Positions 43,826 through 55,816 of a stretch of DNA of 64,000 nucleotides are shown here, piece by piece. A program made the position numbers and the translations under genes. The DNA is from Anthostomella pinea (lineage: Eukaryota; Ascomycota; Sordariomycetes; Xylariales; Xylariaceae): the NCBI GenBank assembly GCA_963556695.1, contig CAUWAG010000019.1, forward strand, positions 1,240,001-1,304,000, written 5' to 3'. Positions within the stretch are counted from its first letter, which is position 1. Each line of letters starts with the position of its first letter. The notes beneath the pieces were generated by a model. It did not search any database. It had not been told where the DNA came from and was given only the letters and a program-made list of their open reading frames with translations.

Positions 43826-44302
43826 TTACGAGAGAGCGCCCAACGCAGTCTTTTTGTAGCATACACAGATGAATGTACACTTGAGCATCGCTCTGTCTCG
43901 GCGGTCATGAAGTGACGCTACAGACTTCTCCTCCATACAGTGTTCTGAATCGGCAGCTGTGCTCGGTTCCTTCTGAGCTGGCACTAGATGTCCGTTGTTG
44001 CGCATCGAGGGCTTGACTGGCCCCGCGAAAGCACACCTGTATCCGCCCTCGACTCTTCCTGCTCTCCCTCGGCCCATGTACGCGATGCCGCCGCGGATTC
44101 TGGCGGTTCTGCTCCCCGCAGTCGACACACAGAAGTATGCCACGTCGTTGTTTCCCCAAAATCCGGCGCGCTCGCAAACTATGCAGGGCCCCATTGTGGT
44201 CCTGTCGTCCTGGGCGTAGTTGGTGCACTTGCAGTGCCTACAGGCACACTGCTGTGGTTCCTGTGCCGTCCCTGGTGAACTAGGAGGAGTATCTGATGCC
44301 AT
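43826..44302 (-). pseudogene. Cys-rich putative zinc-binding ORF, possible frameshift
   Basis: From ATG 44302 (MASDTPPSSPG) the frame shows paired cysteines (CACRHCKCTNY, CIVCERAGFWGNNDVAYFC) then loses them. A neighbouring frame continues with VDCGEQNRQNPRR, so removing two bases from the GTGTGT run at about 44128-44135 would complete another CxxC pair. This suggests a 2-bp slippage or a misread. No family recognised and expression is unproven; a spurious frame remains possible. Confidence 0.3.
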
Positions 44303-45267
44303 CTCGGAAACGGGGTTATGCTGCGTCGATGTCACACTGTGTGTTGCTGGACGTCGTTGATGATTCGGTGTGGTGTGTGACTCTGGGGGTGTCCGTAAGT
44401 ACGAAACGGCTCTGCTCGCACGACAGGCTAGCCGTGATGTATTCATGTCTGCTTGAAAAGACGGGGCATGGTAAAGGGCAGTCGGTCGCCGGAAGCAGAG
44501 CATTTAGCAGCACAAAGCATTGATGCTTCTTTCCTTGGTGAATTTCTTTGTATGGCACTTGAATAGTCCCAAAAGAGCGACCGAGGTTGTCCGCTCGGCG
44601 CCGGCTTTGATCACCGTCGATGATGGTCTTCATAGGGTAGCAGTTGACTTACACGGTGCCCAAAGCACCTCGCATCACTGAATGTAGTCATCCGTGTGGA
44701 GCCATTCTGGAGAAGTAGTCCGTTGCAACCCAACTAACTTATTGAGCCGATGAATCAATCGGGACCCGATGTAGATGTTGCGATTCCTGACGGCCCGGGT
44801 GGATGAGCCCTTGGTCCGGCGACGCGACCCTGCCGCCAAGACAGCCCGGCCGAGTCCTGAACAACCCCGTGTCCGCATGTCGTAGCAATGCCCCGATGCC
44901 AGGTTATGAAAATAGAGATCGCTGAAGACCATGTACACGGAAACATACGTGAGAGTCTCATATCGCCGCGTCGTGGTTATCGTGTTCTCGTCGAGTCGGA
45001 GGTTGGAACTCGGACCCCCAGTCGACTTTGAACCTTGATGGAAGGTTTTCATGGATCAGCCTTGACGTCATCCCAGCACCGAGCCTTGATTTGAAACCAT
45101 CCAATGCCTGTCGTGGAACGACAATTCCTTGCATGGGTTCGAGATGTCAAATGTCCGGATGCCCAACTGTTATCTTTTCTCTCATCACACCAAATTGACA
45201 GAGTGTACATCTTCTTAAGTGCCAGTAAAGGGTGAAACTTCGGGGTCGTGAGCAAGAACGATTCGCC
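44303..45267. other. Intergenic
   Basis: No gene recognised; upstream region of the dienelactone-hydrolase-like gene. The short minus-strand frames here have no protein-like features. Confidence 0.45.
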
Positions 45268-47809
45268 ATGAATATCAGCCTGCCCGGCATCGTCGACGCC
45301 GCCGTGCCAAACCGGGGCAACCGGAACATCTCCATCGTCTCCCAGAACAGCTCCTCCAGTCACAACGAGCAGGGCTTCCTCTCCAGTGACTTCCCCCACT
45401 CACCGCCCAAGATCTACATCACAGCCGAGAGCGACGACTTCGACGACCTCACCCTCCGCGAGTGGCGGGACGAGGGCTTCAACGTCGAGTACCTCTCCCA
45501 AGGGAATGGCGGCAATGAGTACACCGCCAAGCTGGCATCCCTGGGCAACGGCCTAGGACCATGTGAGCCATACGGCATCGTCGCGTACGGCGATGCCGCC
45601 AGCGCGTGTCTCGAGCACTTCCACGTGCTTGACAACAACCCCGAGTTCAAGCTGTGCTCCCTGGTCGCCTACTACCCCACGCGCATCCCGGATCCCCGCG
45701 CCAAGTTCCCTTCTGCTATCCAGGTGCTAGCCCACCTGGCCGGCGACGATGTCGGCGTGGTCAGCCACAGCCAGCTGGTGGGTATTCAGGGCAAGCGACG
45801 CGTGACCAAGAGGAAGGTCGAGCCGGGACTCGGTACCGGTCGCTCGAGCAATCTGGCCTACCCGGCCTACACGTATGATGCCGAGCCCGGCTTCGCCGAG
45901 CACGATCTGGACGAGTACGACAAGATTTGCGCCGAGCTGGCTTGGAGCAGGAGCCTGACTGCAGTGAGAAGAGCTTTCCGGAGGGATGCAGATTTGGAGG
46001 CCGTCGTCGAGCAGAACGTGGACAGTGAGTTATACCCTGTACTCCGTTGGAAAGTCACAAACGTTGTGATGGCCCAGCATATCGCGGAGTTGTGCTTACC
46101 TTGACAAAGGCAAATTCTATTCTCGTGACATAGGGAAGACCATGTCTACCTACACGGCTCACAAGTCGCCCCACGTGACCTATTTTCCAACCTTGACAGG
46201 CGGCATCGGCGCCCAGGAGCTGCGGAGGTTTTACTCCGAGTTTTTCATCAACAGTAGCCCCCCTACTATGAAACTCACTCTACTATCCCGCACTATTGGT
46301 GCCGATCGCGTCGTGGACGAGCTGCATGTTGCCTTCAAGCACACGCAGGAGATGCCCTGGATCCTGCCTGGAGTGCCGCCGACGAACAGGAGAGTCGAGG
46401 TCATGGTGGTGAACATCGTGACTCTGAGAGGCGGACGAGTCTACCACGAGCATATCTACTGGGATCAGGCCAGTGTGCTCATGCAAACTGGTCTGCTAGA
46501 CCAAAACCTGATACCGAACAAGGCGAAGGAAAAGGGCGTCAAAAGCCTTCCTGTAGTTGGCAAGGAGGCAGCTCGCCGACTGCTGAAGGGATTTGACGAC
46601 GAGGAGGACGGTCAGGCGGATAACGAATTGATTCCGGAATGGTATTCGGACGAAGAGTCCGACGAGGATGGACAAAATCAGGTGGAAGATCTGAAGGGAA
46701 AGGGGGTGAAAGAGCAGTCAAACGGGAAACAAGCTGAGGAGTCCCGGCCCCAAGGTCGACAATCGAAGACGAATGGGGAGCAGTCGAAGCCGGGAGAGCC
46801 CGAAAAGGATCAGCCCTCTCAAAATCAAACTGAGAAGAAGACTGCCACTCAATCGAATGGACAAGCGGCTGACAAGAAGCAACCTCTCAATTGGAAAGAG
46901 AGAGACGGCGCAGAGAAGCCCAAGCAAGAAGAGCCCAAGAAGACGCAATCTCAGCAACAGCAACCGCGAGGAAAAGAGACCACAGCTCCACCAAAGGAAG
47001 AGAAATTTGAGAAGGCCTCAGCTGAAGACGAGCCAGAGGAGGACAATTCGGGACAGCCAGAAGTGACAGCACCCAAGAAAGCCCAGCCTCCAGATGCCAA
47101 AGCGAATCAGACCGCAGAACTACCCAAGAAGGAAGAGCCCAAGAAGGCAGAGCCCAAGAAGGAACAGCCCAGGGAGGCAGAGCCCAAGAAGGAAGAGCCC
47201 AAGAAGGAACAGCCCAGGGAGGCAGAGCCCAAGAAGGAAGAGCCCGACGAGGCGCCATCTGTGGACGAGCATAAGAAGGCTGATACCAAACCGCCAGCTG
47301 GAAAAAGCCTTGAAAAGGAGGGGCAAGCAGACCAGAAGGAGGAGAAGGTAGAGCAGCCAAAGGCGGATGCTAAACAGCCAGCTGCAAGAAGCCCTGATAA
47401 GGACGGGCAAGCAGACCAAAAGGAAGAAAAGGCAGAGCAACCGAAAGCGGATGCCAAAAAGCCAGCTGGGGACAGCCTTGATAAGGAAGGGCAAGTAGGC
47501 CAGAAGGAGAAGAAGGTAGCGCAGCCGAAAGAGAAGAAGGTAGAGGAGTCGAAAGAGAAGAAGGTGGAGGAGCCGAAGGATGAGGAGATAGAGAAGCCGA
47601 AGGAAAAGAAAGTAGAGCAGCCGGAAGAGAAGAAAGTAAAGCAGCCGAAAGAGAAGAAGGTAGAGCAGCCGGAGAAGAAGAAGGCAGAGCAGCCGAAGGC
47701 GGACGCCCTCGAGGACAGTCAGTCGCAACATGGGGCAGGGAGTGAAACTACAGAGCAGCGGAAAGGGCAAGGGTCAGAGGACACTCAGCTCGAGGACCGG
47801 AAGGAATGA
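45268..47809 (+). CDS. Dienelactone hydrolase-like/SnoaL-like fusion with charged repeat tail
   Basis: Exons are 45268-46024 and 46110-47809 (85-bp intron), about 818 residues. Residues ~40-250 resemble a degenerate alpha/beta-hydrolase of the carboxymethylenebutenolidase type (PYGIVAYGDAASACLEHF), but the GxCxG nucleophile elbow is absent. From ~255 to ~390 is a SnoaL-like fold (FYSRDIGKTM, RRFYSEFFINSSPP, EVMVVNIVTLRGGRVYHEHIYWDQ). This pair is typical of fungal dienelactone-hydrolase family proteins. The remaining ~400 residues are Lys/Glu/Pro-rich repeats, likely disordered and not part of the family's usual length (inference). Catalysis is doubtful given the missing nucleophile; the SnoaL-like part may bind a small molecule. 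Confidence 0.8.
47121..47253 (+). repeat. Coding minisatellite (PKKE/AEPKKEQPREAE type)
   Basis: Tandem units of about 45 bp encode PKKEQPREAEPKKEE-type blocks. Longer, looser repeats of the QADQKEEK-EQPKADAK type follow to about 47520, and KEKKVE blocks to 47680. All keep the frame. Confidence 0.75.
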
Positions 47810-48038
47810 TGAGGGTGGAGGCATCAAGGAGACAGCAGGTGAAGCTCAGACGGGTGGCTAAGGATTGCGGAGGACCTTGGAGTACAGTAAGATTGTCCAC
47901 TGACTGCATGCATTCACGGGCCAAAAAAGCGACATATTCATTGAGAAGCATGTAAATTAATCTCTTCTACGACAAGCTATCAAATCTCACTTATATCCCT
48001 TCCTCAAGAGTCTGGGTTTAGCAAGCAGGTAGCTACAG

Positions 48039-49926
48039 TCAATGATATCTTGATCTCTGGGGATTTCGTCCGGCCCTACGTCTAACCCTACCCGATGCTA
48101 CTCCCTCCCGTGTATCAGACCGCGGAGGCAGGACCTCATCGCCGGGCATATCTGGCCACGGCCCCGAGGAAGCCATCTCCATCCTCGTGCGATACCCGAG
48201 CTGGTACAGGATACGATGGGTCCTTCGCTCCAAGTGGTACACGGGCGGAAACTGCCATCCTTTCCTCTTCTGCAGGCGATCGGATGTCGCCTTCAGCTTG
48301 ATTATCAAGTCGAGCGCGGGAGGATTGGCCGTAAGACCGCGGCCGTCAGCAGTCAAGCTCCGCGGGTCTTGCTCGGTGAACTTCTCGGTCTGGCGCACGA
48401 GCAGCAAACTTCGATAGTCGTGCTCACGGCATTTGAGCCGCTGTAGGAAATCATTGTACGATGAAAACATAGCCGGGGACAGGCCAACAAGCTGATTATG
48501 GTTGAGTAGAAGGACGACTTCGTCGGCCCACGCTATGGCTGACTTGATGCCGCTATTCATACCTCGGCCGGGCCAGAAGTGGACTTGCATGGCGGCGTCA
48601 CCAGCTAAAGATACTAAGCCACCTGGGCGAGCTGGCTTGTCTTGGTCATTCATAGGCAATAACTTGACAGCAGTCTTGACTCCTCGTACCGCGATGGGGA
48701 TCCGGACTATGTCAGTCACATCGTCTTCGGTGAAGCCGAACAGCTTGATTCCATCTCGGATCGCAATCCACAAGGGGTGCTCGCGGCACTCGGATGGCTT
48801 GAAGAGCTGGCCTTCTGTATACCCCTCGGGTATCTTGCCCCTGACGCGTATACGGCCGGGGTTCGCGAAGTCGCAACCCTTCCCGTCTAACCTGCGCATC
48901 TGGCGCCATTCAGATTGTGTGAGTTGCATGTTCAGGTACCCTCTTCCGTCTACGTCACTTGCGTTAAGCAGGTACCGCGTCTGGATCAGCGTCAGGAAGA
49001 TATTCAAAGCCTGCAGGCGCGGCAGACCTTCTGAGCGGTTGATCCCGATTCCTAGAGCACAAGTCCTCGCTCGCTCCTCGTCGTCGTTCTTAAAATACTC
49101 CTTACGTACCCAGGACCCTGCGCCGTCTGCGCCGAGTAGCAGGTGGAAGTCACCACAGTCCTTTAATCGCTCCTTCGTCATGTCTTCGGGGTGAAGGTAT
49201 ATAATGCACTTGAACTCCTCGATGGAGCAGGCGATCTTCAACCTTACGTATTTGAAGGTTACTCGAAGTTGGCCATACCCTCTCTGGATGCCCTTCAAAG
49301 AGGGCGTCGCGCGTCGCCTTGCTCATCAAGTCGGTCACGTCATCCTGCAATGTTACTACCTGACCACGGCGATGCGCGCTGACTGGGCAACTGACGAAGG
49401 ATACGGTGCCCGCCGTTTGACGACATCGTTTCTCATAAATGTGTATTTGAACCCTGTTGCCGGCTTTCTCTGCCAGTGCGATGGCCGCACTGAGGCCTGT
49501 CGGACCGCCTCCGACAATGACGACTTTGAGCTGGGTGGCAGAGTACGGGTATATAACAGACTTCTCCGTCAGCGTGAAGGGATTGCGACGCATGGTAGGG
49601 TCGAAGTAGAATTCCCGGATCTGCTTAGTCTTACGGTTGACAGTCTCGTTTAAGGTCTTCACTAGTATAAAGTGCATGAGCTGAAGCAGCGGAGTCGCGC
49701 AAAACGTAGCGAGCCGGCCATGAAAGATGTCGTCTTTCACCTTTGCAGCTAGTGATAATACGTCCTTGTGTGGCAATTCTGATATCAGGATCTTCTTGAG
49801 CCTTTCCGATGTAGTCCTGTCAAGTGTCCCTTTCACCACCATCTTCAACAGGATGAGCCAGGCTTTTTCTGCGTCACGGCCGCCGCCAGCTCTCCAGTCA
49901 TCTTCGAAATCTTGAGGGAATAGCAT
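48039..49926 (-). pseudogene. FAD-dependent monooxygenase, frameshifted
   Basis: The first frame (ATG 49926, MLFPQDFEDD) carries VVIVGGGPTGLSAAIALAE, then GQVVTLQDDVTDL and ERVWPTSSNLQIRKVEDRLL. At about 49220 homology jumps to the next frame: SIEEFKCIIYLHPEDM, LLLGADGAGSWVRKEYF (DG motif) and SLAGDAAMQVHFWPGRGMNSG (GD motif), running to the stop at 48039. No intron fits the jump, so one indel has broken the gene or is a sequence error. An upstream ATG at 50036 (MDTTSAFLSEAF) is in yet another frame; if it is the true start, a second 1-nt indel near 49930 is needed. The intact family would be a flavoprotein hydroxylase. The ~125 residues before the FAD motif are an unusual N-terminal extension. 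Confidence 0.8.
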
Positions 49927-49999
49927 GTTGTCGGTATAGGAGCCTCCAGTTGTGCCGCCGGGTCTGCAGGTTGCGAAAAGACAAAAGTCATGGCCCGAG

Positions 50000-50096
50000 A
50001 GAAGGCCTCCGACAGAAACGCAGATGTGGTATCCATGTTCAACAAATGTCGCGTAAGGGTCTCAGACTCAATTGTTGACCAACTGCAGGAACTATA
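50000..50096 (-). repeat. Segment duplicated at 57448-57545 (inverted)
   Basis: On the minus strand the DNA from CTGCAGTTGGTC through GAACATGGATACCACATCTG to TCGGAGGCC closely matches the plus strand at 57448-57545. It covers the 5' leader and the ATG at 50036 of the flavin monooxygenase locus. Confidence 0.75.
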
Positions 50097-51028
50097 GACT
50101 TGATACACGAGGCCCCCCAGTTGTTCGGAAGAGTCGTTATATATTCCATTTTCAATGTATCCAGTGCGACGGCATCTTCCAGCGTCATCTGATACTTAAG
50201 ACATTCGTGTTGCTGCCTTCTCAGACAAATGGGTCAGGGACATCTGACAGCAGAACGCACCAGTCTCGTCTCCAAGAGCGGTTAACTTACTCAAACACTC
50301 ACTATTCTTCGCTATGGAGGCCAAGGTGTGCACATATCACCACTGATAACTGCCCTATTTTCAGCAATTGACCGAGCACGGTCTATGGTCTGTTGATCTC
50401 TCGAAGAGGCACAAACCTCTATATCTACAGCTTTCACTATGTTCCAGCATAGTCCAGAGCAAGGGATCCATTTGACGACAACCAAAGAAACTCGCTCCGA
50501 CGGCTGCTAGGTCATCGATCGGAAGGTTTCGCTGAATGTTCGCCAGACCTGCGATCGACGGTCCAACGGACAGAACAGCCGGATGGAGTAGCACTCGCCG
50601 CGCCATGACCTGGCCAGGCCGCACACGGCTACATGTCGAATAGCTTCGGGCTGGCCATAAAGGATCCGCACCTCTTCAACCTGTTCCACCGCGAGGATGT
50701 GCGATAAGCACACCACCTAAGGCTCTCGTCGACCAACTGACTGGCTTCTGTAGCCCCGTTTTGGCCGCTTCGTCGGTATCTGGCATTTTGTCCAGTCACG
50801 TAGCTACATGCCAGTACTGAGGGCTCTTCGTTCAGTACATGTCATTGATTGACTAAATACACGGGGGTCTATTGAGCAACGTACATGATCCGATATGCGG
50901 CCCATATTGGTGATTGCCACCAACGGTCGAAAAAAACCACAACTGTGTGAACAGATGACACTTCAAGAAAGTATGCATCAGGTGCACTTTTCCTCGTCCT
51001 TGTCGGCCATAATCTCCTGCAGCTCGGC
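50097..51028. other. Intergenic, possible relics
   Basis: Minus-strand frames at 50361-50624 and 50507-50716 look partly protein-like but match nothing and overlap in different frames. No supported gene. Confidence 0.4.
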
Positions 51029-53047
51029 CTATTGATTCTCCCCCTCGGATTTGCTGCCAAGGTTATTCCCGAGGTTCTCCAAGAGGGTCTTCAAGTTGTC
51101 GACTTCGCCTCTGAGCTTCTTGATCTCAAGTATCGCCGGATCATCAACGACATTGGGCTTGCTTTCGGCTACCTTCTTGGCCCAACCTTCGCTTTCAAAA
51201 TCGATCTGGTCTGCCATCTGTTCCCATTCTTCAACCGTGTCGTCGTCCTCTTCACCATTCCGTCTGTTGCGGCGGATTTCCTTCGCCGTCTTTACCTCAT
51301 ATAGAGCAGCAAAGAAGAGCAGGGGCGAGTAGAGGATGCCCATGACCGCATCATTCAAGCGTTCGTACTGTTTCTTGGGCATCCACCACTCCAAGGGAAT
51401 GATAAGACAGAAAACCTCAATCAAATTGAAAGGCGCAATGAAAACATTCTCGTCGGGGGCGCGGACGAATTGCATGGTCTTTTGAGAGAAAAGAGCCATG
51501 TATTCATCGTCAGCATTGTCATAGATGTCTTCGTAAGCGCTATTGTACAGGGCAATAAGTATGTTAAGGAGGACGACCTATACACGCAGTTTTTGTCAGT
51601 TTCCCGGGGATTATCGTCACATGGACCGTAGATTCAGGACTTACCATAACGATGAAGGTGAAGAGATAATACAAGATAATACCGAACGGTGGACTAAAGC
51701 GCTCGAAGCCGGTGAAGTCTGGGCTTTGCATGATTGCGTTTGCCATAGCCTGAAGGATGAACAAGGTGTCATCCCCTGCCATGTCATCGGCATAATCCAT
51801 ACCAATGAAGGCCTGTAGGAAGCCAATGATCATGACGATGAGCAAGGCGAAGAATATGATACTCTCCTTCATCATCACCTTGACCACCACAAGCATGGCT
51901 CCAAAGAATCGGTAGGAGTCGAGGTAGAGCAGCAGACGAGCCCAAAACATGGGGGCGGTGAAGGCTAAAAAGTTGTACGACAACTGGTTGTACTTTTTCC
52001 GCTCACCATCATCGTCCCATGGATGAGTGAAGGCTACAATGCGCATGGCAAGCGAAACCATCAACAGGGAGTACATGGCGTTGTTGAAGGCGTTCCAGAA
52101 GCCCAGGATGTGGTAGCCGGCCTTCCAGAACTTGGTAAGCTCGTCAAAGATGAAACCAAAGGTGAAGACGTAGAGCAGTATCTCGACGAAGTCCAAGTCG
52201 CCACTGGGATTGATGGTGTTAATAGCACCGGTGTACAATGCCAAGTAGATGACGGAGATCAGCAGTTGAAAGGCGTTCTGGTACATGGGCGCGCGCATGC
52301 GGTCCGGGTCGAGATGAGGCCAGATAGACGTGTCGTCGCGGCCCTGGTAGTCGACAAAGCTGGCAGGGTCGTCCTCATCCTGGACTAGCCAGCCCTTCCA
52401 GAGATAGCTGATGCATTTCTGATAGCCCGAGGAGCCAATGACGCGGAGGGTGTGCAGGTCAACGGCCTTCTCGATAACATTGACGGGCGGTGTAGGTTCG
52501 CCATTGATGGTAATCGAGTAACGCTTCAGCAGGACCGAGTGTAGCAGATATGCCATGTCCTCTTCCGACTCGATGATCTCCTTCGCGATGACCTCGCAAG
52601 CGGTAGCGCGGAGCAGGTGGAGATCGGCATCCCAGAGCTCGACCAGCGACTGGTGCTTGAACCAGCGGTTGGCGATCAGGAGGCAGAAGACCACGCAGGA
52701 CCGATTGTCGTGGCCGCCAGCCTCCTTGGCGGCCTTTATAACAGCCTCTGTGATGACCTTGCTATGAGGTCTGGTGATCTGCTCCTCCTCGAGCTCGCAC
52801 GGTACGCTCTCTTCAATGAGATATCGGAGACGGAGGGCGATCTTGGTGACCTCGGGGGCAGGGATGGCAGACTGGATCGACTCGTCGTGATGCAGAGGAA
52901 GGACTGGGCAACTACCGTCAGCTCGTGATTGTTATCGGTCGAATTGTACTTACGACGCCTGCGTGACTCGTGAATTGACCACTCGTGAGAATTATGAGAG
53001 GGGTGACGATCCCAGCCCAGGAGGGTTTTCCAGCTAAAACGACTCAT
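51029..53047 (-). CDS. YVC1: Vacuolar TRP-type cation channel, Yvc1-like
   Basis: Exons are 53047-52954, 52903-51645 and 51577-51029 (introns of 50 and 67 bp), about 633 residues. The protein has a cytosolic N-terminal part (ESVPCELEEEQITRPHSKVI), several hydrophobic helices (QLLISVIYLALYTGAI, ILLYVFTFGFIFDEL, AMYSLLMVSLAMRIVAF, FFALLIVMIIGFLQAF), a pore-region segment (LFILQAMANAIMQSPDF) and the last helix across the exon 2/3 join (LFTFIVMVVLLNILIALYNSAYEDI). An acidic coiled-coil tail follows. Yvc1/TRPY1 releases Ca2+ from the vacuole after hyperosmotic or mechanical stress. Domain order and length match the fungal family. Confidence 0.92.
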
Positions 53048-53600
53048 TGTCTGCCCGTGGTAAAGTGTCCAGCTTAGCTTGACCTGACAACAGCGACAGT
53101 AGGGACGTGAACTATGGCGAAAATGGGAAACCAGAAGGCAATGATCGAGTCGCAGCCGCAATTGAGGTTGAGGAGTAGAAGAAGAAGAAGAAGAAGAAAG
53201 AAAAGCGCAGGAGTCTGAAGCTAAGCTCTACCGACACGCGAAAAACGTGCCAAGGTAGAGATTCTTGTTTTCCGAGCTTCACGAGCTCTGTCTAGCTGCT
53301 GGCTGTTGGTTCCTTGCTGGCGTCGAGTTGGAGAAATCCTCCGGGCTGTTGCATGACGTTGCTCAGTGGGGACATCGGGGGTTGGGGCAGCGGGGCTGGG
53401 CTGGCTGGCTGGCTGGGCTGGACACCAGGGGCTGCAGGGGGTTCCAGCACAGCGGTCAGTCTAGCTGCAAGGAGCCTAGGGGAAAGGGGGCTGTCTAGCA
53501 CCATGCACACCATCACCTCGTACACTCAGTCCTCCTAAATCTCTATACGCGCCATATTGGAAGACTTCTAACCTTAGATCATACCTACGCGAAGATCTAG
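53048..53600. other. Intergenic with GAA microsatellite
   Basis: Upstream of the Yvc1 gene. A GAA-rich run lies at about 53175-53205, and CTGG-type short repeats at about 53390-53450. No gene recognised. Confidence 0.45.
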
Positions 53601-53687
53601 AAATACTGGAATAAGCAAACAGGCATAAGTAGCTCATGGCTATAAGGTCATGTTCGATGCTTATTCTAGCGTGCTTATTCCATTTTT
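53601..53687. repeat. Short MITE-like element, copy a
   Basis: About 87 bp with ends that can pair: AATACTGGAATAAGC on the left and GCTTATTCCATTTTT on the right, plus a second inner GCTTATTC. The reverse complement matches 56571-56655. It has no coding capacity. Confidence 0.65.
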
Positions 53688-54061
53688 TATAAACGCACCT
53701 TTCGCTTAGTGGATGAGGACTGTACGGAGACTTATGAGGGTTTAGTATACCTGATCATCCTCGATGACCATGATCAGGGGCTCAGGGGCTGCCAGCTTGA
53801 GGCCGATGGACCGGACTCACTCAGACGACCGAACACACTTCCAAACTTTTCAGCAACCATGGTGTTGCACAATTGTCAATTAACGCTGGTCACTGACACT
53901 GATCGCTAGATGCTAGCTGAGCACGCAATAAAACAGGCAAAGAGAGGGCGGCTCTATCTCAACCCGACTAGACCCAGACCAAGAACGCAGGTGGTGCATT
54001 CGTGTAGTCAATCAGGAGTCATCAGACGCTCTTCGTAGCCTTTCGCTTGGGGTAGGTACCT
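53688..54061. other. Intergenic, 3' side of the AAA ATPase gene
   Basis: No gene recognised. Confidence 0.45.
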
Positions 54062-55816
54062 TTAGAGCGCCTCCGGATTCGATACCCATTCGATATCACT
54101 CTGCTGCACACCGAGAACATGATTGATATGGTCCATACTGAGCCGCTCGCCTTTGCCCGCTGCCAGAGCATGCGCCGCGCTGACCGTATTTCTGATCTGG
54201 CGCCCGTTGATTCTGTGCCATCCCAGTTGCCAAAGTGCCTCCTCTGTGAAGGTGTCCTCGTCCACCTTGGTCACTCGTCGCACGCGATCGATGAACGTCT
54301 TGAACACGTCGGTCCTCTCACGTCGGTCCGGCTGGTTGTAGCGAAGGGGGATAAAGCAACGACTCAGGATAGCACTGTCGAGATTCTAGGCGTGACCGAG
54401 TTAGTCTGGGTTGAATATTACCTGTCAAGGCCCTTGGGGTCATACCTCAATGCGGTTGGTCGTCAGGAACAAGATGCCCTCGAAATACTCGAGCGTCCGA
54501 AGGAAAGCATCACGGAAAATCTGCCCCGATAGGAACGCGTCCACCTCGTCCAGAAGCATAATCGCCCCCCAACCATGACAAATGTCCATGATCTTCTGTA
54601 GTTCAGCTTCTAGGCCGCGAGGGTCCGTCCCTAGTTCTGCTGCTGACACCTTGTAGAGCGGGCACTTCATCGCGTCACTGATAGCTTCAGCCGTGAGCGT
54701 CTTCCCTGTGCCCGGAGGGCCATGCAGCACGAATACGAGGCCTCTGCCCTTCCCCGCAATAATGTCGTCCATCCTTTCGGCTGCGTGGTCATTATGAGAT
54801 CTGATCAAAGCCTATGAGTCCAGTCAGCGACTACAGGTACTTCCGTGTACTTTCTAGGAGCCAGGTGGAGGGCAAAACAATAAGCAGTGGACAGCTTACC
54901 TCGACCAGTTCCTTGTTTCTGGCTTGCATGACCAGGTCATCGTAGGCAGATCCATTCCACGTGATATCCTTAATGTCAGACACGGTAAACTCCAGCCACT
55001 TCTTCCCGCAAAAAGCGAAGCCCATAACGACAGGAGACGTAATGAGGTACTGCTCGTCCGTACACCACCAAGACGTCACTAGGCCTCTCGAGTCGTCACT
55101 GTCTTCCTCGTCACTATCAATCTTGTATTCGTTCCAATCAAACGGGTCGGGGCCTTGATAGTCGCGAGGATAGTTGGGGTTGATGCGACGGTGGCCAGCA
55201 GGATCGACCATGATTCGGCCGTTGACATTGATCTTGAGGACCGACGAGTCATTCAGCTTGAGATAGGCCATGCCATGATGGCTGACGAAACGACCACCAG
55301 TAACAGAAGACAACTCGACGAATTTCTTGCCTCGCTTGATGAGATATTTGCGAAGCTGCACCTCCTCCTTGTGGAGCTTGAGAGGGTAGCAGCCCAGACT
55401 CGTGATCTTGCGAGGGCCACTGAACTGGGCAATCTCGTGGGAGATGGTCTTATAGGAGAATTTCTTGCCGTCGTGATCGAAATACTAACATGAAGGTGTA
55501 AGCTTCCGAGTTCACTGGACCTCCAGAGGTCTCCGTAAACCCTCCGTTCAGCAAGCCGAGGTAGGGTTTCATTGATACCACTTACCTTGCCCCAGATACG
55601 GAAACATTTGCCTGTGGACGAATTGGCATGCTTCTCGATCATCTCGATTTTGAACACTCGTGGCTGGTCTTCCGAACCATAGGTTGTAGCAAAAACAAGC
55701 CTGTTGCGTTTGAACAACGCCCCGAGCAGCTCATAGGTGATCTTATCATCACCGAGCATTTCATAGAAACTTTCCATGTCAAAGGCGCCCCTCTGCTGGT
55801 CGGCGTTGGAAGTCAT
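54062..55816 (-). CDS. AAA ATPase with N-terminal DUF7025-like region
   Basis: Exons are 55816-55586, 55484-54900, 54811-54446 and 54385-54062 (introns of 101, 88 and 60 bp), about 501 residues. The N-terminal half (FATTYGSEDQPRVFKIE, CFRIWGKYFDHDGKKF, RGLVTSWWCTDEQYLITSP) matches the DUF7025-type region of fungal AAA proteins. The AAA module has Walker A GPPGTGKT (303-310), Walker B IMLLDEVDAF (Asp-Glu about 360-361), sensor-1 LTTNRIE and the arginine-bearing AILSRCFIPLRY. Such proteins are probably remodellers, but the substrate is unknown. At 501 residues it is shorter than many relatives, which carry extra N-terminal sequence. Inverted MITE copies lie on both sides. Confidence 0.88.

Noticed and set aside
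47120..47770. 216-codon minus-strand Leu-rich frame
   Set aside because: Antisense reading of the Lys/Glu repeat tail.
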